Source: Acridotheres tristis (Eukaryota > Chordata > Aves > Passeriformes > Sturnidae). From it: a DNA stretch of 64,000 nt. The stretch covers positions 4,043,001-4,107,000 of the forward strand of contig CM072908.1 of NCBI GenBank assembly GCA_037013685.1, given 5' to 3'. The notes below the pieces were generated by a model. It was given only the letters and a program-made list of their open reading frames with translations. It was not told the DNA's origin and ran no database searches. Position 1 is the stretch's first letter, and the number at the start of each line of letters is the position of its first letter. The position numbers were made by a program, and so were the translations under genes. This document shows, piece by piece, positions 37,069-49,275 of the stretch.

Positions 37069-37082
37069 GTTGCCATGGCAAC
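37069..37082. promoter_or_regulatory. Perfect palindromic RFX X-box
   Basis: GTTGCCATGGCAAC, a full 14-bp palindrome equal to the optimal RFX-family X-box. It stands about 1.7 kb on the CAMTA1 side of the DNAJC11 start codon, outside any recognised transcript. Confidence 0.8.
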
Positions 37083-37461
37083 GCTGTTTCCCATGGATTT
37101 TGGTCCTGTGGTAATTATGCTCTTATTCTAACTGATTTGGGAGCTCTGTGATCCTTAGGGATGTTAGTGCCAGAATTACTGGGGATCCTTCCCCTCACCA
37201 GATTGATCTAACGCTTTCCTAAAAGACCCAGCTCCTTGTTGCCAATGCTGGCTGCTGTTCCCTTGCATCACAGATGATTCAGGGGAATTTTCTGGGAACG
37301 TTCCACAGGTGTCACATCTTGGCAGGAAAATATAGGAAGAGAGAAATACGAGTTTAGGGAGCTAAATATGAACTGTGCTTTCTAAGGATGTAGAGAGAGC
37401 TCTTTAGAACCCTGCATTATAACAGAAGAAACGTAACGTACATAGCAAAGAGCAATCTGAT

Positions 37462-37495
37462 GGGGAAAAAGAAAAAGGAAGAAAAAGAAGAAAAG
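37462..37495 (+). repeat. 34-nt homopurine tract
   Basis: An uninterrupted G/A run built of GAAAAAG-like units. It is a low-complexity tract with triplex potential; nothing suggests it is coding. Confidence 0.85.
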
Positions 37496-38790
37496 TACTT
37501 GTTGGTGTTTTACTAACTTGCCGAGGTTTGGCTTGGGGTGCAATATTCCTCTTCCCACATTGGTACTTGAAGGTGGAAGCTTTGTGGTGCTGTGTGGGAT
37601 ACAGTCCCTACAGCAAGAGAAGCAGCCCCCAAGACTCAGGTCCTGAATTTAGCTAGGCATGTGTTGTCAGACCTGTGACACTGTGGCTGCTGCTTCATTG
37701 TTCTCTAGTAAGCTGTGAGTAACCTTACTAGTGGTGATTCACCTCTACTGTGGTAGAGACAGAGGTACCAGAGACCTTCATCATGGAATCTCCTCTCACA
37801 AGTGGCCTGGATGGAGGTGCCCTCTCTGTCCCTGAGGGTGGCAGGGGACACTGTGAGGGGCCCAGTGTAGCAGATTCTCTCAGTGGCTGGGATCACGGAG
37901 TCAGCACTGGGAACCTATCCCCTTGCAGAGTGGTTTTGGTAATATTAACTTTAGTTCCATCTCAGCTCAATGGAGGGAAAAACTAGAAAGTGCCATAAAT
38001 TCAGCCGAGCTTGTCAAAGCTGTCAAGTTACCCCCTGACAAAGCTCCTGTCTGTAATGACTACAGCATCAGCTGGAGGGGATGTGTGCAATGGGGTGACA
38101 GCACCGGGGCTCAGCACCGTTACACTTGTGATGTACTGTCATTGGGGACTGCTGGGCACCACTCGAGGGTGATGCTCTGAGCAGAGTTAGTTTTTAAATA
38201 AAAAACCTAAAAATCTAAGGGTGTAGACCAGCATCCTGCCCTCTGTTCTCAGCTAGAGTAATGCTGACTGCTAAATTCTAGTAAAGGTCTTTCTTGGCCC
38301 CATTTGTTAGTATTAGGAGTCCAGAGACATAATGTCTTTGCACATATAAAAGGTGCTATTGATTTCCTGTTACTGTTGTCCTGAAATGTGCACGGGGTGT
38401 CTATGGAGCAGTGACAATCCTCCATCACTACCTTTATGGGAAAAGAATGCTTATTGAATCTCTTCCCATAAAATATAATCTCTTTCTACCTTCCAGAATT
38501 TGCTGGCCCCTGTGGGAGTCCCTTATGTTATGTCTTTGAGAAAATTGATTTTTTTTGTCTCAGCTTTGTACACTTGTGTTTAGTCTTATTTTTAATTTCG
38601 CTCATGTGCTGTGAAGGCTTCCCTAACATTAACCATGCTTTCTCAGTTCTTGTATTGCTTCTCTTTCATATAGATTAACACTTTCAGAATGTTTTAAAGT
38701 AAAATAAAGATATTTTCCTGGCACAAGTTTCTCTTGTTGTTGGGAATTTTTTTAGTCTGAGCGAGTCTTTGCCCTGTTCCTTCTCTCCAG

Positions 38791-39116
38791 GCAGGGCTGA
38801 GGCACTGACAGCTTATCAGCTGCTTGCAGGAAAATTTGGGGTAAGTTTGTGGAGTGAGCACACACTGATTGATCATGGCTGAATGACACCATAGCCAAAA
38901 GTACAATTTGCAGTGTTGTCTGGAGCAAGGTGGTCTTTGAACTTTAACGGTGGCAAAAATACTGTCACTTTTGTCCGTTCCTCTGTGTAGCAAATGACTG
39001 ACTATGGGATTTTTCCTTTCAGGGAGGAAACGGCAACATGAATTCATAGATGATGAGTAGGATGCCAAAGCCAGAGATGACAGTGCTCTTGAAGAAATGC
39101 TGGGTAGAACAAAAAG
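38791..39116 (+). other. Two exon-like segments with consensus splice signals
   Basis: Segment 38791-38840 (50 nt) has a pyrimidine-rich acceptor (TTCTCTCCAG) and a GGG/GTAAGT donor. Segment 39023-39116 (94 nt) has the acceptor TTTTTCCTTTCAG and an AAG/GTAAAA donor. One frame of the second reads a charged, coding-like peptide (RKRQHEFIDDE, one TAG, then DAKARDDSALEEMLGRTKR). The best frames of the two segments do not join in phase. It may be a noncoding RNA or a decayed gene; I do not recognise the peptide. Confidence 0.3.
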
Positions 39117-42100
39117 GTAAAAGGAACAGCTAATTGAGTGCATTTCAGAGCCTGTGGGACTTTGTGGGGTACCTTTCCTCATGAGGCAAACGGCACACCC
39201 CCTCAAACCGGAGCTCAGTGTTCTGAATTCCCTCCTCCGTTTTGCATGAAGTCCCAGTGCCACCTCTCACTCCTGACCGGCTCCCTCTTTGCTCGGGTTT
39301 TCCCCAAAGTTGCATCATTCTGTACCTAAAACCCATGCAACCCGTCCTTTCCACCCTGTTCCTGCATGTGTGCACTGGCAGGTGCTGCAGCTCTCCCTGC
39401 CCCACCAGCCCAGCAGTTACTCCACACCTCTGCTGCTGTGGTTGTGCTACGGGCAAAAACAGAAATGATAGCAGCCCTGGACCCAGTCCATTTGCAGCCA
39501 GTGTTGTTCTCCAGAGAGTCGCTCAGTGAGCCATGGCCTGCTCCTGCTGTGGCTCCTGCTGCTCCTGGGCAGGTGCACATGGCTGCAGTGTTGAGAGTGT
39601 TCTGCAAACAGGTGCCTCTGACAGGGCTGAATCTCTCTCTGCTACTCTGATGCCTTTTATCGCATTTTGTGATAATGCTGTAGAGATGCCCAGAGGAAAC
39701 ACTTCTTATTGGCTCTTTCATTCTGCTAAATTCTCTCTGTAATGGAGGCGTGATAGTCTACCTGGGGACTTGGGGAGGTAAGAGGCAGATTTAGTCATAC
39801 CTGCAGAGCACCACGCAATAGAAAGGACTTGTTGTACTCATCCAGTGGCAGCAGAAGTGGCTGAAGCAACTGATGAGGAGCAAGAAAATCTTCATTAGTC
39901 ATGTAGCTCTCCTTGGGATATTTTCCTGCTTGTTTGTGCAGGCTGATTTAAATCCCTCAAAAGTCAAAAGGAAATGTTCTCCTTGCAAGTGCTCCAGGTT
40001 TGCAGTGATGATCTGCCTGTTACCCCTGCCTCTCATCTCTCTCCAGCAGCAGCTGTGTGGGACACGGGGTGTTTCTGGGGCAAGCAGAGGATCTTTTCAG
40101 TACTGTCTAATGGGTTGATATGTATTAATAATAGTTTCTGCTGGAAGCGTTGTTTTCAAAACAGCAATCAGGGAGGTATTCCCAGTAGTTCAGATGTTCA
40201 TGGCATTTAGCCCTCCAGAGCTCTTGGTCCGCTTGGAGCCTTCCAGCCCAAAATGGCAGGAGCCTGTCATGGACAGAGCTCTTTGCTCTGCCCGTGTTCA
40301 AAATATCTGCTAAATATACTCTGAAACACTGATTGACTTTTTGGAATGATCCTAACTTGTAGAAACTGTCCTACAGTTCAAATCCATGATTGTATAATTT
40401 TTAATTTAATAGCACCAGAGATGAGAATTTAAGGATACTTAAAATAGTAATTAGCAAGTTTCTGTTGTTGTCAATCCATATTTTGGGAGATTGATGGTTT
40501 TGTTAGTTGTTTTTCTGCATATGTGTATGTGAAGGATGTTGATGTATTTTTCAGCAATTTCCATAAACTTGGATGCAAATCTGTTATATTCGTTGGGTTT
40601 CAAAATTCTTCACCATCAGTCTGAAGAGCTTTGAGTCTATAAAACTGGAGAACAGCCAATGCTGGCAGGACCCGTGTCCCTACAGGAGTGCTGGTTCCCT
40701 AGAGCCAGGTTGTGTAGCCATTCCTTATTCATCCTGGTCCCTGGTTGGGGTGCTGGCACCTAGCCAACACAGAGCAATGGTGGCTACAGCACCCACAAGG
40801 CCGGGTGAAATTTGGAACAGGGAAGCTTTTCAATATTTGCTGCAGTTTTGAGAGCTCAGTATATGTGTTATTTTACTGCTCATGCCGCTAAACATTGGCT
40901 CAGGGCAGTTGCATGGTGCTGGTGCTTTAAGGTGGCCAGTGGCCACTAGCTGTGCTCAGCAGTGCCGCTGCCAGCTCCAGCATTGCAACACGTGCTGTCC
41001 GCTCAGCAGTGGCTGGAAAGCTCCGAAAGGACCAGATTTGGCATCAGCACAATCGCTTCTGCAGGCGTTGTGCTTCGGGCGCTGCCAAGTCCTCCCTGCT
41101 TCTGCTTCCTTCCAGCACGTGGTATTTGGTGTGACCCTGGGGACAGACAGTAGCCTGAGGGGCTAGCTTGTGGTTTTTTAGTTTTTCCCTCAGTCGTGTC
41201 AGCATTCAGGTTTTCAGTTGCAGGAGAGCAACGGGCAATGCCTGTTCTGATTTGCTGGTTGTCCTGCAAACGCTGGCATCGGTGAGCACTGGCAGCAGTG
41301 GAAGGTGGTGTGTGTCACCCTTCTGGTGACATTGGGTGACAGAGCTCTTGAGCGAGGGAGCCTGTCTAAGGGAGAGTCCTGATTGGGGTCCTGTAGCCTC
41401 GCTGCTGATGCAAGTTTTCGTCCTGAGGTAGAGCTTTTCGGCACCTGACTGTTGGTGTTTAGCCCACGTCTCACAAGCAGTCAGGAAAAGAATGTGAATC
41501 ACTCCGTATCCTTTGATCTGAAAGATCAGTGCTAGTCCTTTTCTGTAATTTTAGTCACTGTATTTGAAGCTTTTGCCCTCAGAGTTGGAGGCAAGGCAGG
41601 AGGAGGAGATGCACTTAGAATTCCTCCAGCTTTGAAATACTTGATTGGAGATAGAATACTGCAGAAACCCCCAAAGCATTTTAGCAAGGCCATGCCATGT
41701 GTCAGTGGCTGTTACTAGAAGTTGGGGCTCCAAGGTTTTCTGATTTTGTCTGTGAGGTTTTATTTAGTTTGCTTTGGGTTTTTCCCCAAGAAATTTTGGA
41801 TGTTTTTGAATAGTACCTGTTAGTTCCTCAGATGAGCTATGAACAACCTTTCACTGCAACCTGGGGAATTTTAATCCAGATACTTGCTCTCAACAAACCT
41901 GCTATAAACCATACAGATGCAGATAAATTTTGGTGTCACTGCTAAGAACATAAATTGGAATTTTGATTGTGAAAATTATTGGCAAAGTTTGGTCGTGTGG
42001 AGCATGTTTTACAGTGTTTGTGACAGGCTGTTGATGGACATAAGCACAGATCCAGGAGAAGATCCTGGGCTTCCTGTAAATATTCAGGTGAAGTTATGCT

Positions 42101-44674
42101 AACTTACTGTACATTGTTTCCCTGGCAGAGATGGCCCTTTAGATAAATGTTAAATAAACGTTAAATACGGACTGACACTGTCAAAAGGAAGATGCAGCTC
42201 ACTTAACACTGAAAGTGGCACTTGATAGAGACCTTTTGCAATTTGTAGTTCAATAAAAAGGGTAATCTGTGTAGAAATATTCCGTGCTTGCCTATTCTGT
42301 CCTTGTCTGCCAGTGCTGTCAGGATTGTGTTCCTGGTTTTACCTTCTTGGTGTCCCAGGTTGAAATACTTCATATTTCACACTCTGAGTTCTATAAATAA
42401 TTGACGTGCCTGTCTTAGCAACTGAGGATCAGCAGCAAATTGTATTATTCTGGAGTAGTAGGGGTTTTCTGCATTCTATACTCCTTTTCATCTTAATTTT
42501 CACTTCACTACTGAGAATGAGGAACTGATTTACTCCACTTCAGGAGAAAAGGTATTATTGTACTGGTATTACTGTTCCAGTCCTTCAGGGAAGGAAGTTC
42601 AGGGGAAAGTCAGAACTCAAAAATGAACACATCTCAATGAAAACGAGTTATTTCTGTATATTTTCTGCAGCTACTCTTTGGATATATTTCTCATTTCGTG
42701 CAACTCTCATGGGTCACATGGGAAAGAATAGTCTTAAAGGTTAGATGAGGTTTAGGCAGACCTAGAAAGAAACTACTCTGTGGCTAAAACTAGTGAGAAA
42801 ATATTAAGCCAATAATTTTTGCTTATAAGAAGTGTTGTGTCCCCTTGCTGACAGAGCAGAAGGGTTTGTGTGATAAGGCATCGTTGCACCACCCTGAGAG
42901 AACTGGAGCAGCTGCTCTGCCATGGTGCCACTGGGAGCAAAGCATGAGTGACTCCAGTTTGTAACACTGAGATTACTCTTCCATTTGGTTTACCTATTCA
43001 TAAATAATGATAGGAAAAGTCGGGGAAGTTCCTTCTCATTGTGAATTTATAACGTGGCAGAGCCCAAACAATGATGGAGACCTTTAAAGATTTGGGATAA
43101 TGCTTTCAGCAATTATACTTTTTAATTGAAAGCTTGAGTGCTCTGTGTGTTAATGATGCTTCCTGAGGGAATCAGAGGACAGACTTGGTTCAGAAGTACC
43201 AGGATGGGTTTTTGGGCAAAGGGCAGTGTTGGGGTGGTGCTGTCTTGAGCAAACTGACTCAGATAAATTTGAATTTGCCTCTGGCTTCTAGTTCTGGAAT
43301 CCAGGTGACTTTGAGCACCTTCTGCCTCTGTTACCATCACCAGTTCTACTTCCTTTGGTTCTCCTATTGTTCTTCCTTTGTTGTCTTCCATTACTCATTC
43401 TTCTGTTCCCAGTGCCCGAGGCTGACAGTTTCATTCCTTGGTGACTGGTTTGGCTCCCAGATCCCTATTTATTCAGCTAATGTAGACAGCAGTCCAATTC
43501 TAGGGGAGTTGGAAAAGATACTTGTTTAAAAGCAGGAACACAACTTTAGGAGTATAACTTTAGGGATCTTAAACATCCTTCCCCATTTGTTCCAGCTGTG
43601 GCTAGAGATCCAGTCCCAAACTCACTCGTGCTGAGCTGAGAGCTGTGCATCCACTGCAGAGCCAACACTGCATGATGGCTTCTGGCACTGAGAGTTTGCA
43701 GGATTTATACTTTCTCCATGGGAAGAAGAGTTAGGATGTGGAGTAAACCATTCCCAGAGAGCAGGCACGCTATACAGCTTGTTACAGGAGGATGACAGCT
43801 TAAAAAAAAATTTAAAAACTAATCCTTCCATGACCTTCATTGAAGACTGCACTAAAATTCCAACCGAGGAGACCACGCATGACAATCATATTCCCTCCTT
43901 ACACAGAACAACTCGATTGTCTTATTAGAAAAGAAAGCAAAGAGAAATGTCCTGGATGTAGTGTAGGAAATTGTCTTTACTAAATCTAGCCTAGCGTTTA
44001 TGAGCACTGTATATATTATTTGATTTTGCCAGAATTACATAAACATGGGGGAAAATTGTTAATGTAAGTTGACTACCAGAGTAAATCACAGCCTAATTAT
44101 TCTTTTTTTTCCCTGGCTAAAATTAGAATTTGATATAGTGGTCAATAGACATTTTCTTTAATTTTTGAGACATAATTTCTAATAGCTAATCCAAATGAAT
44201 TGGAGAAAGTTGCTGCAGAATTGAAAAAATAAATTATCTGAATTTTATGGTGACTTACTGGTAAATCCCCTTAGTTGGAAGCTTTAATTTACCTCATATT
44301 TCATTTTTTTTCTCTTCTAACTGGCTTGTGGGTGTATATTAGGGCAAAATGATTGTTACTTTCCTAGTGCCACGGGGTGAAGGCAGACCCCAGGCTGTCT
44401 CACAGGGAGCAAAGGCCAAGGGCTGCAGGGGCAATGTGTAGGGCATAGTGGGACAGTTGCTCCCTGGCACTGCTGCCTGCAGCAAAGGCTGGCCCTTGGC
44501 AGCCGTGTGAGTCCTTCTGGAGCTGTGTGACACGGTACTGGAATGACTGAGGCTCCAGCACTGCAACACCATGGGATTCCTATCTGGAGCTGGTGCCCCT
44601 GTAGAACAATTGCACTGTTGCTTCTGTTCTTGGTTAAACAGGTAAATGCTGTGTTTCGTGTTGAGGCTACTGGT

Positions 44675-44734
44675 TTAAATATATATAATAATAAATATAT
44701 ATAATATAACAACACAATATATATAATATAACAA
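44675..44734 (+). repeat. A/T-rich low-complexity tract with tandem duplication
   Basis: TA-rich sequence ends in two copies of a 19-bp word (AATATATATAATATAACAA) at 44694-44712 and 44716-44734, a 22-bp period. Confidence 0.85.
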
Positions 44735-45533
44735 GCTCTTTATGGGGCTTTGCACAGCAAAACCACCTTTCCTCAAAGAGTCCATTAAAGGGGCTGAGAC
44801 TTTGGAGTTGTACTTCATTTTAGCCTAGGGTGTATTTCCTGTAGCCAGCAGGGTTTAACTAGAGGTGATTTGAGTGTAGTCTTTGTATTTCTGAGGGAAA
44901 CAAATGGGCTCAGAACTGCAGAAGGAATGGCAAGAACGATGGATCCAAAGCCCATTGTGTAGAAGGTGATTGAGCTTGACCTTTCGCTAGGGGAATCTGT
45001 GCTTTTGTCCATTCTGAGTCCAGTATCCTTAGTTCCTGGTAATGTATATTCTCTACAACTTCCCCACATAATATTGGACAAGTTACTTGGATGATGGAGA
45101 ATTAGGTGGAGTATACTTCTTAGGAGAACCTTTTGAAAGAAATGCATGTTTTTGGAATATTTACCTGTTTTTGCTAAACCTAGGAATTGGCGGTTTGGTA
45201 CATCACAAATGCAGTGACATGTTTTAAGAGCGGGTTTGTCCACACTCATTGTCTACGTTAAGTCTTGGGTTTATTCCTAGTATAACACCTAGAAGAAACA
45301 CCTTTAGATTCTGTATGTGGAGAGAGTAAAAAGGGCAAAAGCATTTCATTTCTATCGTATGAGGTTTTTCTAATCATCTCTTCTCACACTTGTGAGAGTA
45401 TTTTTGTGAAAACACTTGGCATTCCTTGCTTCTAAATCATGAAGTAACTTTGTGCAAACAATTCACAAGAAATGGGGTTCCAACATTGTCATTATGGCTA
45501 TTAAACCTGTCTGAACTGTTTTCCTTTGTGCTG

Positions 45534-45547
45534 CTTGCCATAGCAAC
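45534..45547 (+). promoter_or_regulatory. RFX X-box variant in candidate conserved noncoding segment
   Basis: CTTGCCATAGCAAC fits the degenerate X-box GTHNYYATRRNAAC at all but the first position. It sits in A/T-rich sequence with TAAT-containing words (about 45540-45830) of the type seen in vertebrate enhancers. Confidence 0.5.
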
Positions 45548-48299
45548 GGTGATGTGCTGAATATCCATAACAGGATATTTGAATATATTCTTAACAGTTT
45601 TACTTCTGCATATAGCTCAGTATGCCAAATCATCACATTAACCCAATTAACCAAGCCAGACCCACATCTGCCATGGATTGACAATTAAGAATTTTAAAAG
45701 AACTTAGTATTTCATCTCCTTTTTAATGAAACCAACCCAGACACCAATCACCAGCATAGCAGCGGCTTTTATCAGTGTGCTGATAAAAATTATTCATGAT
45801 TCAGACTGCACAAACTCCTGGCACATCTCCTCCCTTGCTGCTTATCAGCTGGAGGTTGCTCTGTGCGGGTGCCCCTGGAAAGGTAACAGTGAGCAAGTTT
45901 ATCCCACACCATCCATGCATGGAGTCTTGTGCAGTTCAGTACCTCTGTGCCTTAATAACAATTGGACTGAGTTTTAAGCAGTGGGAGCTGGGAAACTTCA
46001 AAGATACCAGCAGCACTTCAATCCAAATGGCTTGTTTCTTATCATTTTATTGCACTGGACTTAAATGAAAATATTTGGGGCTTTCTGGCATTCTGAATGA
46101 AAAAATCCCCATTTAGTATCTGTGGTATTATTCAGGTCACACTGCTGTAGTAACCTGTGTGTACAGATTAGGTAATTTCAGGTGTGGGAGATTCAGTTCA
46201 CTAGAGGTTTGTGTCTCCTACTAGAAAACCTCATGTTGAGGAGGAGAATGAGTTCATTAGCTAGATGGAGCAGAGTTCATACACTGCTTCAGTAACCCTT
46301 TAAAAATGCTTTATTCATCCTCATCCACACAAAATCTCAATGTCTTTACAGAGCAGGAAGGATCTAGAAAGCCAGGCAGTGCTCCCGAAGAGACTTGATA
46401 GAGCAGGGTACACACTGCTGTGGAGTCAGGGTGGTTGTGTTAGTCCTGGCAGCGGAGCTGTTCCCAATTAGTGCAGCAGCACTTCTGTGTTCCCAGGCTG
46501 TGCAGGCCAGGAGAAGGCAGGCAGTGTCCTGAACAACCTTGTCCCTCAGAGCATGGACCTTGTTGCTTTAATGAGCCATAGAAGTGCAGAAGGAACTGCT
46601 CAAGCCTTGGAGGGAAGAGACAGATGTACACTCGTGTGTGCACACAGAGCTGACTTGGCATTTCATTTAGTTTGGGGGTGACGTCAGGGTGATGTGACCC
46701 ATGTAGCGTCCCCATGGTTACCTGTCCAAAGGGTGTCAGTGAATACTGCAGCGAGGGTTGTGACTGGAATGAACGGTTGTGCCAGTTTCCCTGGCAAGAA
46801 CAGGAAGGCTGTTTGTGGGGAGCAGCCTGAGTTCCTGCCACAAGCATGGGGGGCTCAAAACCAAACGCAACAGCTCTCCAGCATCCCTGTGTTTGGTACC
46901 AGAGTGAGGAGCTGTGTCCATCTGAGGAGCTATGTCGGTCCCATGATTTCTCTCATGTCTTTTCATTACTTGGTTTTGCCCGGATACCCACATGGAAACT
47001 CAAGCTGCTGAGAATGCTGGCCTGATGTTAGAGGGGCTGGAGGTGAGCTGGCCCAGGGCAGAAGCAGTGTGGGCTGTGCTCCTTGGCTAAGCCAGGTGCC
47101 CTTTTCTTGCTGGAGAAGAGGGGGCAAGGCAGATCTGTCCCAGGGGCTCCAGCACCTGCCACCCTGAGGAGAGTGCTGGGGAGGAATTCAGCATAGACTG
47201 ACCCTCCACACTTCCATGAGGCATCAACCAAAGGTCCGTGACTTGCATCAGAAGGTTGCTTCCTGTCCCTAAGCACCAAGGGATGATGTCTCTGTTAGTC
47301 TGATACTATCTTTTGCTATAATGCAAACTATGAACTACAACAACTGTATGGCTACCTCATATCTGCTAAACATATGGATTGCCTTGAAAGAATAACCAAG
47401 GAGAGACATAAATTCCATTTCCAGCATATTTTGAAGTGCTGAAGGAAACAACTGTCTTAGCTGATCCTGTGGCTGCATTAGTATTTGTGGGTATTTATAG
47501 GACACTGTACCAGATGAGCTTTCTGACCATCGGGAGTGAGCCTGTCATTCTGAAGCCTCTTCATCAATGTGCCTTTCACGCTCCACGAGATTAGCAGCTG
47601 CTGAAAATAGGAAAAAGGAATTTTCCTTTCTTCTGTCTTAGAAGAGGCCCATCACACCATCCTCTTTTCGTCTGGGCTTGGAAACAGCTTCGGTCCTTAG
47701 CAAAGCCAAAGCACCAACAGGTCTTTTTAAAGGAGTTCTACTCCCAGGAGGATCTAAGAGAAAATATCCTTTTTGTGTGTTTAGTCACACACATCAAAGG
47801 AAACAACCGTTGCAGTCTTGGTTTGCATTGTGCAGGCATTAGCTGTGGTCCAGTTCTGCAGGGCTCTGCCTGAGGAGGCTGAAGTGCCCGTGCTCATCAA
47901 GCTTTGACGGGGATGGGGCAGACTCAGCCAGGCCAGAACATTCCACTTCTTAGGGCACATCAGTTTTGAGAAGGACAGAACAATTTCCTTGATGTCGTGG
48001 GAGCCCCTTCACAAGCCCCCCGGCCGTGTGCAGTGTGTCTGAGTGGGATCTGTGACACTGTATCACAAACTGTGTCCGAGGGATGGGCAGGACTCTCTCA
48101 AGCCTTTAACATCTCGTTGGCCACCATAACTTGGTTCCCTCCACAAATCACAAATCCTCATCATCCTTGCACAGTGCCAAGAACGCCTGTTTCACCCGAG
48201 CGTCGTGCTCTGCACCCTGAAACGCTGCGGCTGTGGAAGAGGGCCTACAGTACCCCGAATATTTAGCACTACTGAAAAATGGGGAAAGAACCTTTGCAG

Positions 48300-49230
48300 C
48301 CTCAGGGCCGCCGGTCAGGGCAGGGAAACAGCTCCGGGCTTCGTCTGCCACGTAGAAGGGGAGTAGAGCCCTGGAGCTGCTCCCCCCGGCCCGGAGGGCT
48401 CTTCGCTCTAGGGGCTCGGCACCTCCGTCCCTCCCGGAAGCGCGGGGACCAGCCCAGCCGGGCAGACCCTCTGACCAGGACACGCCAGTTCGGCACCGGC
48501 GTTACTGAGGGCGGTGACAAACGCGGGTCGCAGGTGGCGCCTCTCACAAAACGGCCCCGGGGCGTCCCAGCGGGGGTAATTTCGCTCTCTCGGTGTAGTC
48601 TCGGCTCCGGTGCTCGGGGCGGGGCGGCCCCGCCGGGCGGGGACTGGCGGCCGCGCCAATCGCCGCCTTTGTTTGGGGTCACCGGGCGCGGGGGGGGCGG
48701 TGCCCGCCGGGGCCGCGCGCAGCCAATGGGCGGGGCCGGGGCCTCGGCCGGCCGGCCGGGCCGCGCGCCCCATTGGTGCCGAGTGCCGTCATTCCGGCGG
48801 ACGGCGCTGCTCGTTGGCCCCCGGCGCGCGCGGTTCCGTGCGTCATCCGCTTAGTCCCGTCTCCCCCGCGGGACGATTGGTTCCGGCGGCTGTCAGTCAC
48901 GCGCTCTTGGCCCTTCAGTGGCTGCTGGGGCCGTCGATCACGCGCTCTGTCCTGCCCCCGCTCGCCCGCCCAGCGCCGCCGCTGAATGGCTGAGGCGCGT
49001 GCCACTGTAGCGCTGCCGCACTGCCATTGGCGGGGTGCAGTGTCCATCGCGCCCATCCCCTCCGGGGACCCGCCCCCAGCCTGCCACGATTGGACGCCGG
49101 GGATGTCAGTGCGGCGGATTGACCAATGGGCGGCCCGGGGCGTGCGCGGTGCGCGCGGGGCGGCCGGGCCGGCGGCGGCGCGGGAGGAGGCGGCGCGCGC
49201 CTGGTCCCGGTCGCGAGGAGGCGGAGGAGG
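48300..49230 (+). promoter_or_regulatory. CAMTA1: CAMTA1 CpG-island promoter with seven CCAAT boxes
   Basis: The segment is extremely CpG-rich; the island continues to about 50.1 kb. Seven CCAAT pentamers lie within 472 bp: 48656 (+), 48723 (+), 48772 (-), 48876 (-), 49026 (-), 49089 (-) and 49123 (+). The last is 104 bp before the ATG. Two share the context CCAATGGGCGG, combining an NF-Y and an Sp/KLF-like element. TCACGCGCTCT is repeated at 48897 and 48938. No TATA box was noticed. This region is probably both promoter and 5'UTR. Confidence 0.8.
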
Positions 49231-49275
49231 ATGTGGCGCGCGGAGGGGAAATGGCCGCCGAAAACAAGCCGGAAG
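49231..49275 (+). CDS. CAMTA1: CAMTA1 coding exon 1
   Basis: This exon encodes MWRAEGKWPPKTSRK and ends at a GTGAG donor. It equals the human N-terminus except Pro for Leu at residue 9. The ATG has A at -3. An upstream-extended reading frame through the CpG island exists but is only GC-driven openness, so this ATG is preferred on homology. Confidence 0.93.

Larger units (their letters stand above)
36101..48300. other. DNAJC11-CAMTA1 intergenic region
   Basis: About 12 kb without a recognisable protein-coding gene. It holds a perfect X-box (37069-37082), a 34-nt pure purine tract (37462-37495), exon-like segments at 38791-39116, an A/T tandem duplication (44694-44734), an X-box variant at 45534-45547 and a palindromic CRE at 46679-46686. 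The remaining open frames are short and resemble nothing known to me. Confidence 0.65.
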
